DNA of 64,000 bases from NCBI GenBank assembly GCA_016271365.2, contig JADMNL010000023.1, positions 607,256,001 to 607,320,000 of the forward strand. The letters are read 5' to 3'. The translations under genes were made by a program, and so were the position numbers. The notes under the pieces are model-generated. The model had not been told where the DNA came from, ran no database searches, and saw only the letters and a list, made by a program, of their open reading frames with translations. The first letter of the stretch is position 1. Every line of letters begins with the position of its first letter. The DNA is from Neoceratodus forsteri. Lineage: Eukaryota > Chordata > Ceratodontiformes > Ceratodontidae. Positions 1 to 12,690 of the stretch are shown here, in pieces.

Positions 1-84
1 GGTTTTAAAAGATAAATGGGGAGAAATGGATTAATAGAAGGAAACGCTATCTAGTTTGCTAAAGTTAATGGTTATAAAGAAACA

Positions 85-2170
85 TAGACTTTGACAGCAG
101 ATAGGACCACTTGGCCCACCCAGTCTGCCCATTTCCTACCTATTGGATAAGCTGCAGATTCTAGTTAGCCAACAGCCTACTTCCTGCAACCCCCACTATA
201 ATTGCGTTATGTCTGTCCCATGCATGTTTGAATTCCCCACTGTTTTAGACCCCACAACCTCTCCAGGAAGGCGGTTCCATTCGTCCACCACTCTCTCCAT
301 GAAAAAGAATTTCCTCACATTCTCCTGAGCCGTCCCCTCTAACTTTAAATTGTGCCCCTTGTTCTTACACATCTTTTTCTGAAAGATGCTACCTCATGGA
401 CTTTGTTGATTCCCTTGAGTTACTTAAAAGTTTCTATCATGTCCCCCGTCCTCCTTTCATCAAGGATATTCATATTAAGCTCTGTCAGTCTCTCTTCAAA
501 TGGTTTCTGATGTAGAGCCTGCACCATTTTAGTTGCCGTCCTCTGGACTGCTTCCATCCTGTCTATGTTCTTGCGTAGATGAGGTCTCAAAACTGCATGC
601 AATTATCCAGATGGGGTCTCACTAACTGTCTGTATAGAGGGATAACCACTTCCATTTTCTACTTGTGATACCCCTCCCTATGCATCCCAGTATCCCCTGG
701 CTCTTCTTACTGACTACTCACATTGCTTACCCACCTTTAGGTCATCTGATATGACTACACCAAGATCCCTTCCATTATTGTTGTCGTTAGTACCTCCCTG
801 CTATTGTGTACTCTTCTGCTGGATTTTATTTCCCAGGTGCATTACTTTGCACTTTTTGCATTGAATCTAAGTTGCCATATGTCTGACCATTCCTCCAACC
901 TTGCCAAGTCCCTTCTCATCCTTTCAACACCCCTTGTGTATCAACTCTGTTACAGATCTTTGTGTCATCTGCAAAGAGGCATACCTTTCCTTCCAGACCC
1001 TCTGCAATGTCACCTATAAAGATGTTAAAGAGGACTGGACCCAGTACTGAGCCCTGAGGTACTGCACTAGTAACCCCACTTTGTTCAGAATGTGTTTCAT
1101 TCACTATTACCTTCTGTGTCCTGTTGTGCAGCCAGTTTGTTACCAGGCTACCACCCTGGGACCCACTCCCAGGCTGGCTAATTTGATTATTAATCTTTGT
1201 GTGGGACTGTGTCAAATGCCTTGCTAAAGTCTAGATAGGCCATATCCACAGCCCCTCCTTGACTATTACTTTGGTCACCCAGTCAAAGAAATCGATTAGA
1301 TTCATCTGACATGACCTTCCTGCTGTGAATCCATGCTGCTTTGGGTCCTCATGCCCCGCTGGCTTCTAGGTATGGAACAATTGTTTCTTTCAGAAGTGAG
1401 TCCATCATTTTCCCCACCACTGAGGTCAAAACTAACAGGTCTGTAGTTTCTGATTCTGCCTTGCTCCCACTTTGTGAAGGGGAATCACATCTGCCCTCCT
1501 CCAGTCCTCAGGTACCACCCCATCTTCCCATGATTTGCATAAAAAGTGTGGTTAGTTGTGTCACTAGGTCCTCCTTAGCTCTTAGGATTCTAGGGTAAAT
1601 CCCATCAGGCCCCATTGCTTTGTCCACCTTAAGTTTTAGGAGTTCTTTCAGGACTCTTTCTTCTGTAAATGGACTGGCGCCAACCCCACTACCCAGAGTG
1701 CTTCTACTGTTTGGTTTAGGTAACTCCTCCTCTGCTTCTTTTGTGAATACTGAGCAAAAGTATTCATTCAGTATCTGCCTTTTCACTGTCTCCCTCTGCC
1801 CACCTCCTCTCCTTTATTAATCTTCACTATCCCTCCCTTAACCTTTCTATGCTACCTAATGTACCTATAAAAGGTTTTATCCCCCTTCTTAACTGAGTTG
1901 GCTATCTTTTCCTCAGTTTGGGCCTTTGCTTTTCTGACTTCTTCTCCACTTTTTCTGCTTTAATTGATACAGTTCCCTGTTGTGCTTCTTCTGTGATTCC
2001 TTATACTTTTTGATGTAGCCTTTTTTCCTTAACCTTCCCTGACACCTCTTTGAGAACCATAGTGTTTTTTTTATTCCACTTTGTTTTCTTTATTTGTTTC
2101 ACACAAGGCTTGTTGCCCCCATGATGGCAGTTTTGATTTTCTCCATTGTTCTTCCACCCTTCCTTTCTGG
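85..2170 (-). mobile_element. CR1-clade LINE, decayed ORF2 (linker, RT, 3' end)
   Basis: Read on the minus strand this is the second half of a CR1 ORF2. The post-endonuclease linker lies at about 2170-1790. RT fingers with a GPDGIYPRIL motif lie near 1640-1590, and palm motifs SAVPQGSVLGPVLF and FADDTKIC (catalytic FADD at 975-964) follow. The thumb region (RPHLRKNIDRMEAVQRTATK) is at 590-530. The 3' UTR ends near 85-135 in a GGGCAGACTGGGTGGGCC-type sequence and a TATGTTTC-like terminus. Frameshifts and stops break it everywhere, so it cannot encode a working protein. It is 5' truncated and lacks the endonuclease. The FADDTKICNRVD signature and the 3' end group it with the copy at 20410-25325. 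The clade call is firm and the exact ends are approximate. Confidence 0.85.
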
Positions 2171-3039
2171 CCATTTGCTAATGCATTCTCAGGTATTCAC
2201 CCTATGCCTATGAGACATACATTGTACAAATCAGCAGCCTGATCCTACAACCTATCAGTTTTGAGGATGGAGCCAGGTGGGCTCCAAAACATAAGCAGGT
2301 AATTTGGGTGTTGGCCAGAAGAAGATGAAGAAGAAGAACCAGACAGCATAATATAGCAGCACAAAGACAGCCTAATGGCTACCAGTTTTTCTTTTGGAAA
2401 CTACTTAAGTGCTTTTAAGGTAAGAGCACAACTTTAAAAGAAAGAAAACAAGTAAAAACTGGTCAAACCTGTTGAAGGAGACACAAAGGATATGGTGTCC
2501 TTTTCCTTCAACAAACACAAAATTTTGCAACTTTGGCACTGAGGATTTGGCAATTGACCCTCGCAAACAAATGAAGATGCCAAAAGATTAACTACCTGAG
2601 AAAAGCGGTACAGTGACTTTATAAAGTAACTCTGAAACCTGTAAAATATTGTTAAAGTCTTTTCTTCTTCCACAAAAGGCACAACAATGAAAGTGTCTAA
2701 ATAAAAGTGGAGAATAGTTTTAAACTGCTAAATTAAAAATAAAAATCAGGAAGTAAAATTGGTACTCTAAATGAGCATGTAGCTTTTGGAAAATCTGTGA
2801 GTATATGAACTTGTTCTTTATAGAACAAACCACTACATGTATTTGACCCTGCTATAAATCACCAAAATTTAATTTTGATCCACCCTTGAGGAGGGCATAT
2901 GAGCACTGCTGAACAATTTTCTCTATTTTGAAATACTATTATACTAATCAATAGTTACAGTCTCCCAAACCTAAATATTCAATGAGGATATATGGAAACT
3001 ACTAGACAGTCTTCTTTCTGCCATCACTTATAAATATCC
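2171..3039. other. No recognisable gene; AT-rich spacer
   Basis: AT-rich sequence between two LINEs. No coding signature, splice-flanked ORF, hairpin or tandem repeat was recognised. It could be old, diverged repeat. Confidence 0.4.
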
Positions 3040-3514
3040 CCAGGTGGACAATTTGATTATAGGTGATATGAAGATAAGTTTTGGTAATTTTGATAGCATA
3101 ACTGATAACACTTTTTAACTCATACCAATACTATCCCTATTCCCTTCAGGAATACCAACAAAGTTAATAAAACAGGGCAGTCTTTAATTAAAGTAGCCTG
3201 ATTACACAATTTGCATCCACTAAATGGTAGGCTTCAAGGAGATCCTAATGGTAACTGTACTTACACTACTCTAATGGGAACTTTCCTTATAGACTACACC
3301 TATGGATGGGCCCAATTTAGACATGGACTAACTTGGGCATTCCTCCAGGCCAGAGAGTGAACCTCACCTCTACTCTTAAGAGGATTGACTCCAATAAGCA
3401 CTGACAATGTCATTGATATCTCCACAGTAAACATTGCTGAATTATGCAATGTGGAAATTAGGATCAACAAAAGGATTACATCAGACTGGGCACTAGAACA
3501 ACATATTGGGGACA

Positions 3515-3531
3515 TTATTCAGTCCAGTTTT
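3515..3531. repeat. 17-bp direct repeat, left copy
   Basis: TTATTCAGTCCAGTTTT here is repeated perfectly at 6204-6220. The two copies bracket the CR1-containing insertion, as expected for a target-site duplication. Confidence 0.8.
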
Positions 3532-6203
3532 TTAGTAATATACATTTTCTTTCTTTTATGTTTTTCTTCCCTTCACGGGGTCACAGCTGCACAAGCTTCC
3601 TGCTGCAAATGGTCAGTGAACCAACCAGGTTAGGGAATAACCTTGACCTTGTGCTGGCAAATGGGACTTTGTGAGAGAACTTACAGTGGAGGAACCGCTG
3701 TCAGGAGTGACCACCACTCAGTATGGCTCCACTGGATATGGGCAAGGAAGGAGTAGAATCTAGCAGAAGAGTGCTGGACTTTAGGAAGGCTGACTTTGGG
3801 AGGATGGGGAAGTGGTAAAGGGTTCCTGGCCAGAATTCAATCTAGCATGGACACGAACCAGAGATGGGAGCTCATAAAGCTGGGGACAGTGGAGGCAACC
3901 AAAACCTGCTGCAAGGCCCAGAGCAAGAAGGCTAGGGTTAAGAAACCAAGCTGGTTGAGCAAGGAGTTCATGGAAAAGGTAAGGAGGAAAACAGTTGCCT
4001 TTTTAGGAAGTACAAGAAAACAGGGAGAGGGGAGAACAGGGAGGAGTACTGACAGAATCGAAGGAGGTGGCAAGGGTAGTAAGGGAGCCAAAGCATCTAT
4101 GGAACTGAGACTGGCACAAGGCATTAAGAAGGGGGAATGGACTTTTAGGAACATCAGGGAGAAAAGGAGCTGTAAGGACCACATAGTAAGGATTAGGAAG
4201 GAGGTGGTTGGGTGGAAGCAGGGTGCGATAAGGCAGAAGCACTAAATTAGTACTTCTGTTCAGTATTTTCTAAAGAGAAGAGGGGTGACACCCAAGGGGG
4301 AGAAATGGCAGAAACAGGGAGGGAAGGGGTGACAGATCGGAAATCATGGAGGATAGAGTTCAGGAGGGTTTGAAGGCACTGAGGTTGTAGAAAGCACCAG
4401 ACCCAGATGGCATCCACCCCAGGGTACTGAAGGAGCTGGCAGAGGTCCTTGCAGGACCTTGGCAGACCTATTTAATGCCTCACTACATTCAGAGTGTGTA
4501 CCCCAGGACTGGAGGATGGTTCTCTGTGGTGCCCCTCCACAAGAGTGGCACCAAGGATGAACCGGGAAACTACAGACCAGTGAGCCTCACATCTATTGTG
4601 GGTAAGCTAATGGAGACTTTCCTAAAGGAGAGGCTGGTGGTCCTCCTAGAGGCCAAAGGACTATAGGACAGCAGACAGCATGGCTTCATATGAGGAAGAT
4701 CCTGCCAAATCAACCTGGTGGAGTTCTATGACTGGGTAACTAGGCAACTGGACAGGGTCCATGCAGTGGATGTCCTGTATCTGGACTTCAGTAAGGCATT
4801 CAACTCAGTGCTGCATGAAAGGCTGGGAAGTAAGTTAGTAGGCACAGGGGTGGGTGCAAAGCTGTTGAGATGGGTAGGAAACTGGCTTCAGGGAAGGCAA
4901 CAGAGGGTGGTGGTGGGTGGAGACTCACACCCAAGGGTAGTGATGAGCAGTGTTCCACAGGGCTCGGTGGTGGGACCAGTGTTTTTGGGGATATTCATTG
5001 CAGACATATAATGGGACATCAAGAGCAAGATCAGTTTGTTTGCTAATGATTCCAAGGTAGGAGCAGTGGTGGATGACCTAGGGGATGGCAGGGTTGTAGG
5101 ATGATCTGGCAAAGCTTGAAACCTGGTCAGATACCTGGCAGCTGGGGTTTAATGCTGAAAAGTGCAAGGTGCTGCATTTTGGGATGAAGAACAAAGGAGG
5201 AGTTACCAGCTGGGAGGAGTGCAGCTAGCACAGACAGAGGAAGAGAAGGATCTGGGATGCTCATTACAGGGTCAATGAACAACTCAGCACAATGTAGGAG
5301 GCAGCTGCAAAGGCCAACAAAATGATGGGTTGTATTCCAAGGGTATATCCTCAAGGAAGGAGGAGGTGATTCTGCCACTGTATAGGTCATTAGTTAGACC
5401 GCACCTGGAGTACTGCATGCAATACTGGTGCCTGGGATCTCGAAAAGGGACATTAAGTTACTGGAGGTGTAGCGCAGGGTGACAAAGATGATCAAAGGGC
5501 TGGGGACTCATCGTACAAGAGGATGCTGGGGAGTTGAACATGTACTCACTAGAGGAGAGGAGGGATGGGGGACATGATTGAAACTTTAAGTACATGAAAG
5601 GAACAAACAAGACAGGTACAGAGGGGCTGTTCAAAGTAAGGAGGGAGGAACACCAGGGGCCATGATATCAGACTGGAGGGAGGAAGGTTCAGGAGGAGAT
5701 GAGGAGACACTTTTTACAGAGAGGGTGGTGGCTGGGTGGAATGCGTTACCTGCAGAAGTGGTATCCACTAGAACAGTGGACTGCTTCAAAAGGGATGGGA
5801 CAGGACAAGGGGAGGATCAATGAAGGGAAGGGTGGAAGAGAGGGCAGCTGCAGAATAAGAGGTGCTAGCTGCACATTCAAGCAGACTTGTTAGACCTATA
5901 GGTCTTTATCTGCAGGCAAATTTCATATGTTCATATATTCATATGCACATGCCAGGATCTGGTGACCCTTCCACCCCTCCCCAGACTTGCATCTCGGCTC
6001 CTACCACCTGTGCATCCATTGGGCCTCCACCCTGTGGTGTGAGACTATGGAGAAGTGGGCATCCACACCTGGAGGTGAAATCCCTCCCAACCCTACCCCT
6101 ACCCACTGGCTCCCCTGTAACCTGAGATTGTTCCTGAACCCGATCACCGGCATGGCATGAGGTGTGGCTTCCAGCGCCTCATCCCTCAGCACCACTGGTT
6201 GGC
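3532..6203 (+). mobile_element. Inserted CR1 (5'-truncated) plus about 250 bp of non-CR1 3' sequence
   Basis: CR1 sequence begins near 3575 at the end of the endonuclease domain (SFLLQMVSEPTRLGNNLDLV, about 3594-3655). The ORF2 linker runs 3796-4240, followed by RT motifs PDGIHPRVLKELAEV (about 4405-4450), NYRPVSLTSIVGKL (4568-4610), VLYLDFSKAFNSV (4774-4812) and SSVPQGSVVGPVF. The catalytic FADD is FAND (5039-5050), a D-to-N change that would abolish catalysis. The thumb follows near 5400-5600. The 3' end is near 5945 in a TATGTTCATATATTCAT-type terminus. A GC-rich tail (5950-6203) that I do not recognise follows before the second copy of the 17-bp duplication. The sequence is frameshifted throughout. 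It is the same subfamily as 25706-28237. Confidence 0.8.
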
Positions 6204-6220
6204 TTATTCAGTCCAGTTTT
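6204..6220. repeat. 17-bp direct repeat, right copy
   Basis: Second copy of TTATTCAGTCCAGTTTT. The interrupted LINE resumes immediately after it. Confidence 0.8.
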
Positions 6221-8182
6221 GAACTGGAATTTTAGAAATTATTGGTAATCTCACTAGCCAACAAATGTGGCAGCTGTTACTTGAATCATTTGATGCAATT
6301 AAGACTAAAATCTATAAACAGTTCTGTTTTAACTTTGAAAAGCTATGAATTACATGGCTCGACAAAGAATGTATAAAACATAAAGCCTCCCTCATGGCAG
6401 AAATTAGAAAAGTAAAAGCAACTACAGAGCAGTTGAGTTATAAAAAGTAAATTCAGGAAAGGAAAAAGTATAACAGACTTCTGCAAAGAAAATAACACAG
6501 CACCAATAGACTCTGTGGCTAACCATGGTAAAAGCAATAAACAATAAAGACACTAAAATATTTTGGGCAATGGCAGCCAGTGAAACTAATAACCACAAAA
6601 GTAAGATGGACTCTGGATATCACAGAAAATCAATGGGTAGACTACTTTAGTAACATTTTTATGATCCAAGTATCTAGAACTTTTCCTTCCCCAAACACAT
6701 TGCTATAGGAATTGGGATTTATTCACTCACTCCAAAATATACCTCACAATCAAGACCTTAAAACCAAACAAAGTACCGGGCCTGACCAAACACCAGCAGA
6801 GGTATATTTATGTAAAGCTTCATTATGGGCAAACTTATTCACTATTTTCTTTAACAACTGTATTAGGGAGAATTGTATCCTCCTCTTAAAAGGTGCCATA
6901 ATAGCACCCATACATAAAAATGGAAATTAGCAGATCCACTATGTAGGGGCCAATTGGCCTTCTGGATGTAAATTCTAAGATATTTTCTAAAGTCATACTT
7001 GAGGAATTAAAATAACAGGTGGATTGAGTGAATACCAGGCAGGATTTAGGAAAGGTTATACTACTATTGACAACTGCTATGTATTGACCCATTTAATAGA
7101 CAAAATATGTCACTCTAAGTCATCAAAAACTCTACACAGCCTTCATAGATCTCACATCAGGTTTTGATATGGTTCCCAGAAATATACTCTGGGAATCAAT
7201 GATACAGAGGGGTATCAATGTCAATTTAGTAAACATAATAAGTAATCTGTATGAAGGTACATGGACCAGAGTACAATATGGCTCAAATGTGCTATTATCC
7301 AAACCTATACCCATTAATAAGGGCATAAGACAGGGGTGTGTCCTAGCCTCCGCGATTTTGTCTTTATAGAGAACAGTTGATAAAGGATGTAGTAAACTTA
7401 CAATCAGATTCACTCAAGATCCTAGATCACAACTGTGCAATTTAGTTTATGCTGATGATACTATTTTATTAGCATTAACAAAAAAAAGATTGCAAAAATG
7501 CTTGATCTTCTCGACTATAAAATAAAAGAACTAAAATTGAAAATTAGTTGAACTAAAACCCAAATTGTGAATTAGGGAAAGGGAAGGGTAAGGAAAGATG
7601 GAACTTTGGGCAATTAGATGTATCTATTACAAACACATATGCTTATTTTGGCCTTTGCAATGATTCTTCTGTCACTTGGACAAAACACATTATTAAAATT
7701 ATTGCCTCAGCAAAACAAAACTGCACTGGCATTGGGGAAATTTAACTATCTCTATGGTGGTTTATTGATTAAGCCACTTATAGATGCAGTGAAAGCTAAA
7801 CACTTAACCCAGATGTTATATGAAGCAGAAATCTGGGATAAAATTAATAGAGATAGATTAATGATCCCAATATTTAAGCTTGTAAGGAAATGAATGGCCC
7901 TGGCTCATTCTTGCCCAGCAGATAATTTAAGAGAGGAACTAGGCCTGGATCATATAAATCCACTCATCAATTCAAGAAAACTGAATTTTGGCTGTACCTG
8001 ACAAGACTAAATTCGGAAGATAAGCAAAGAAATGCCCTGAAGAAAAGAAAAGTGGTCTAAATTGGGATGTCAAAAGTTAAGTGGTTATAGCACAGTAACA
8101 CAAGTAATAAAGACATATGAACTTCAGGCATTGACAAATTGATAAAAATATTACATTGAGTATACAATACAAAAAGTATATA

Positions 8183-8230
8183 ATAAGAAGAAGAAGAATC
8201 AGCATTTGTATAGTGCTTTTTCATACAAAA
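8183..8230. repeat. (GAA)n and TTGTATAGTGCTTTT-type repeat fragment
   Basis: A short AAGAAGAAGAAGAA run is followed by CATTTGTATAGTGCTTTTTC. This resembles the TTTATATAGCGC terminus common in vertebrate interspersed repeats. It lies within the 3' part of the surrounding LINE. Too short to assign to a family. Confidence 0.35.
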
Positions 8231-8820
8231 ATATAAAGAATAAAGTAAACAATTACTGGATAAAAATGATCTACAAACCATTGAAAACTGCAGGTTATCT
8301 CCATGGTACTTTAAAAACAAAATGCTCTTTTGGCTATAGTTACTATTTTAGCATTTTAACAGACCCAATATTGAGGAAAACATATACACGCTTATAAATT
8401 TGAAACTTTGCAAAGAAATGCTCTACTTGTTAAATATAAAAAATATCCACCCAATGCCTAGAACTTTTTTATGCACATGGTGGCAGAGAAGATCTGCTCC
8501 ATGTTTTACGGTACTGCCCATAGTATAAAAGAAGTCAGGACTTACTGGCTTGCCCCTTTTATAGATTCTAGATATGGTAATGTGGACAAAGTATTATTAT
8601 CTACCATTCTATTTCACACATAGGATGAGGGTACAGTTAAAAGACTAGCTTATTATTTTGTAGTCATTTCCAAAATCAGAAAAAAGATAACACCTTGAGT
8701 GAAATAAACCTTATTATATAGTACAGCCATTGATTCTTATTTAATTGATTATTCATATGTGTTTTTATGTTCGCTTTAATATTGGAAAAGCACATTATAA
8801 ATAAAGTTTGATTTGATTTA

Positions 8821-9284
8821 ATCCTCAAAGACCTCTGCACCACAATTCAGATGTGTAGGGTGGGTCAGCAATGCAGAATTCTGTTTCAATAGATGTGAGG
8901 CATCCATGGTGTTCTTCAACCCACTTATTGTGGAAATCAAGAAATTACAACCTGATCCCACTCTACTGGTAGAACTACAGAAACAGTTAAGAGTTTGTTG
9001 GGAAAGACAAGAGAACAAGGCATGTTTCATGGCTTGTCCAAACAGATATGCCTGAATTCAGGCACTTAGAGGGTGTGGAGGGCATGGAGGGAAGAGTCTT
9101 GACATAACCCAGGCTTGAAGTGCTACATAATTTATCCTGTGCATCACCCTCTGTTAATAATAATGGTTTAAAACACTTTTCAATCAGGAGTTAATGCCCA
9201 TGAATATTTGCCCTAGTAAGTCTCAAGCTACCAAATCAATACCTATTAAGTTAATCACTCCAGAGTGTTAAACAATCACCTGTT
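8821..9284. other. Spacer or possible ORF1 5' part; nothing recognised
   Basis: Between the tail of one LINE and the esterase of the next. Its last part may be the upstream portion of the following element's ORF1, but no motif was recognised. Confidence 0.3.
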
Positions 9285-12200
9285 TCTGATTCTTGTAGCC
9301 CTACTGTCTCAAAACAAGTGTTAGTCCTGGGAGATTCAATCATTAAACACATTGACAGGGTGGTATGCAATAGTGACAAGAGCAACGCACTTGTTCTAGC
9401 TTCCGTGGGGCCAGGTATCTGACATTACCTCCACGATGCCTAAAATTTTACCAAATGTGGGAAAATCCACTGGTTATCATACATGCCGGTGTTAATGATA
9501 TAAACAACACCCCATTTAATCAGTTACAACAGGACTATGTGGCGTTATGTAACCTGTTACTTGATAGAGGATGCTGTGTATGTATATCTGAAATTCTACC
9601 TGTCCCGACAGCAACACCTACCATGACACAGAAAATCAAAGCCCTAAATGAATGGCTGAGAAAGTGGTGTTTTAAGCAGGATATACCTGTACTACCCACT
9701 GGGAATCATTTTCAGATCATTCTTCCTTGTTTTGCTGGGACGGTTTACATCTCAGTCACAGGGTAGTACACTTATGGGGAAAAGTATCACTAAAATCATA
9801 AATCATTGTTTAAACTAAAAACAATGGGGAGAATGGGTCTATTCCCAAGTCTCTGAATGCTTACCAAAATATTATTACAACTAAATGTAAATTCCTAGCT
9901 TTGAATGCAAGATCTTTTAACCAACTCAAATTAGCAGAACTCGAATCCAACTGTAAAACTTTAAATATAGGTGTGGTGGGAGTAACTGAAACTTGGTGGA
10001 CGCATCCTCAATTTGGTCTAGAAATTCCAGGTTATAAATTACATCATAAAACAGATTAGATAAGCAAGGCGGTGGAGTTTGTATGTACATACAAAATGAT
10101 ATTCCTTCTTTGAAGCGTGTTCTCCTTTCCTTTGGAAAGTATATGGGTTAAAATGTTATGAAGAAGTAGTCCTATATACTATTGGTAACATATATCAACC
10201 TCCATCCGCAAATTCAGATTACACAACTGATGTGTTTAAAGAAGTTACACATTTTCAGAATCTCAAGATACTGTAATATTTGGTGACTTTAACCTCCCTC
10301 ATATTTACTGGGACTCATTCTCAGGACAGTCCTATGCTGAGAAAGGACTAATAGATGTGGTAGTACTGGATTACAACAACTTGTTACTGAACCCACTCAA
10401 GGTCCTAATATTTTGATCTATTCTTTACTAACATAGAGCAACAAATTAGCAATTTACAAATTTGGGATCCACTTGGGACCAGTGATCATTCATCTATTCT
10501 TTTTGAAATTCAACAGTTTAAAACTACACAAAGGAAGTTATACTGTATAAAAAATTATAAGAAAGCAAATATTTCTAAAATCAATGAATACTTAGAAAAC
10601 ATGAACTGGGAATCTAATCTTCTTAATTGTACAACACAACAAGCTTGGGACTTTTTTAAAAACATTGTACATTATTTGGAAAATACCTTATTCCATCTAA
10701 GAAGAAATGTAATAATAAAGGAAAAATTCCCTTGGTTCAACAAGACAATTAAAATCTGATTAAAATAAAAATTAAACTTTTAGGAAACGTAAGAATAGTT
10801 CTGTTTCATTTAAAACTACTCTAGTACATAAATACAGACTATCTGTGAAAAACTTCAAAAATTCTATTGAATTGGCAAAAATAAGCTAGAATTTAAATTA
10901 GCTCACACAAAAGACTGTCACAAATCTCTTTTCTCCTATATAAATAGTAAAAAGGTGTATCAAGGACCATTGTTCCATTATAACCAATGGCTCTTCTCTA
11001 TCTGATATAGAAACCTCGAATCTCTTTAATAAGTACTTTTGTTCTGACTTCTCTCAAAATCACCTATTAGTACATTTAAAGTTCACCACATAAATTATCA
11101 TAGGTTCTATCCAACTGACATTATACAGGCTATCAAAAACTAAAAATAAAATACTAGTCTGGGCCCAGACGGTATTCATCCATGGTTTCTGATCGAAACC
11201 TCTATAAATATTTCTATACCTTTGTCAATTATCTTCAACTAATCCTTACAAGAAAGCATTGTACCAAATGATTGACGCTCAGCAATAGTTACTCCTATAT
11301 TTAAAAAGGCAATAGAGGTTCTATGCAAAATTATCATCCAATTAGCCTGACTTCAGTGGCTGGTAAATTAATGGAATGATTAATGAAGTCTCTAATAGAT
11401 CAAGATTGTAAAAAAATTAGGAATTTATGATTCAAATCAGCATGAGTTTACTCCCAAGTATTCCTGCACCACCAATATGATATCTTTTTACAATAATATA
11501 AGTACTCTACTAGATGTGGGTATCCCTACTGATGTAATTCTTTTGGACTTTAGTAGAGCTTTCAATAAAGTCTCACGTGAAAAACTTATTACTAAAATGC
11601 ACAATCTAGGTTTGTCACCTGATATTGTCAACTTGACTTTAAACTGCTTGACAAATTGTTCTCAGAGAGTCAGAATTAATGATATTTTGTCTGATTCGGG
11701 TAGTGTGACAAGTGATGTACCACAGGGTTTGGTCTTGGGACCAACATTGTTTAATCTCTTTATCAGTGATTTACAAACAGGGCCAAATAACTTCATGGTT
11801 AAATTTGCAGATGATACTAAATTGGGGAAGGTTAATAATCAAGAAAATATTTCTGCATTAAAGAAGGATTTGAAAAATTAACACGTTGGGCAAATGAAAA
11901 TCATATGCAGTTTAATCAAGACAAATGTTTAGTAGTGCATTTCAGTGTAAATAATCCAAAACTATATATTATATACAGTTAACGGACTACCACTTCACTC
12001 ATTAAATTGTGAAAAGATTTAGGGCTATATGTTAATAATAAACTTACATCAAATGATCACTGTGTTAGAACTGCTTGCATGACCAACAGACTTTTGAGGC
12101 AAATAAAATGCACTTTTGTTAATCGTGACTGAACAATGCCTTATTCCATTGTATAGGGCATACAGTAGACCGATCTAGACTATGGCTCCCTTTCTGGAAT

Positions 12201-12690
12201 CTAAACCAAAAAAAGGCATAGCAATTCTTGAACAGGTTCAAAGGAGAGTAACTGGAATGATTCCAAGATTAACAAACTTGGATTATCAGAACAGATTAAA
12301 AGCTACTGGTCTCTTCTCTCTTCAAACTAGAAGATTAAGAGGTGATATGCTTATGGTTTTAATTTAATAAATTCACCAGATCTAATGGAAAAATGTGGTC
12401 TAACACTCCAAAAGGAGACATGTTCCGAGACTGCATAATAGACAGCTTGAAGTAAACACTTATAAAACCAGCAAAAGGGGAAACTTTTTCCAATAAGAGC
12501 ATCCATTGTATGAAACACCTTGCCATAAGAATTGGTAGAGGCAACTAGTGCCACTGTCTTTAAAAACAAATTAGATGTTTGGTTGAGGGATAATAGATAA
12601 ATAATGTCCCACATAGTGTGGAAACAGTCTTGATGGGCTCTGACCTTCTTATGTTCTTTCATACCAAGTAATACCAAGTAATAGCCAGGC
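9285..12690 (+). mobile_element. CR1-clade LINE with ORF1 esterase, endonuclease and RT
   Basis: A nearly complete but decayed element. ORF1 esterase comes first (separate entry). ORF2 then starts near 9895 with LNARSF and the endonuclease catalytic VGVTETWW (9976-9999). GDFNLP (10282-10299) follows. The RT shows a fingers block with IVPND-like sequence near 11255 and then the longest open piece, 11477-11881. That piece contains VILLDFSRAFNKVS, DVPQGLVLGPTLFN and the catalytic FADD (11804-11815). Thumb residues (EQVQRRVTGMIPRL) are at 12230-12275. The 3' UTR ends near 12655 with CTTCTTATGTTCTT, a CR1-like terminus, plus two ACCAAGTAAT copies. It is AT-rich compared with the GC-rich CR1 copies elsewhere in the window, so it is a distinct subfamily. 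Multiple stops make it a fossil. Confidence 0.8.
9312..9790 (+). pseudogene. ORF1 SGNH/GDSL esterase of the CR1-clade element
   Basis: ORF1 proteins of several CR1-type LINEs carry an SGNH hydrolase (esterase) domain that acts with the retrotransposition complex. Block I is visible as LVLGDSIIKHID, with the nucleophile serine codon at 9336-9338. Block III is IIHAGVNDIN (GVND at 9488-9499). Block V is WDGLHLSH, with Asp at 9739-9741 and His at 9748-9750. The three blocks lie in three different frames, so at least two frameshifts have occurred, and a stop follows block I near 9420. The order and spacing of the blocks fit the family, so the identification is good although the gene is dead. Confidence 0.75.

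Larger units (their letters stand above)
3040..8820 (+). mobile_element. LINE of RQGCVLA/YADD type, split by an insertion at 3532-6203
   Basis: Two collinear plus-strand pieces belong to one element. The left piece (3040-3531) reads as an endonuclease C-terminal region, with GDM..FG and a GNCTYTTLMGTFLIDY-like block near 3045-3310. The right piece (6204-8820) holds the RT. It has STGPDQTPAEVY near 6772, AFIDLTSGFDMVPRNILWE at 7140-7195, KGIRQGCVLASA near 7321-7356 and YADDTILL at about 7448-7471. A CPLYKR-like C-terminal segment lies near 8515, and the A-rich tail AAATAAAGTTTGATTTGATTT ends at 8820. The RQGCVLA palm differs from the PQGSVLGP motif of CR1 and L2, so it belongs to another clade (RTE-, Vingi- or Daphne-like are options I cannot separate). 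It is full of stops. Both flanks of the break carry the same 17 bp, which supports one interrupted element. Confidence 0.65.
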
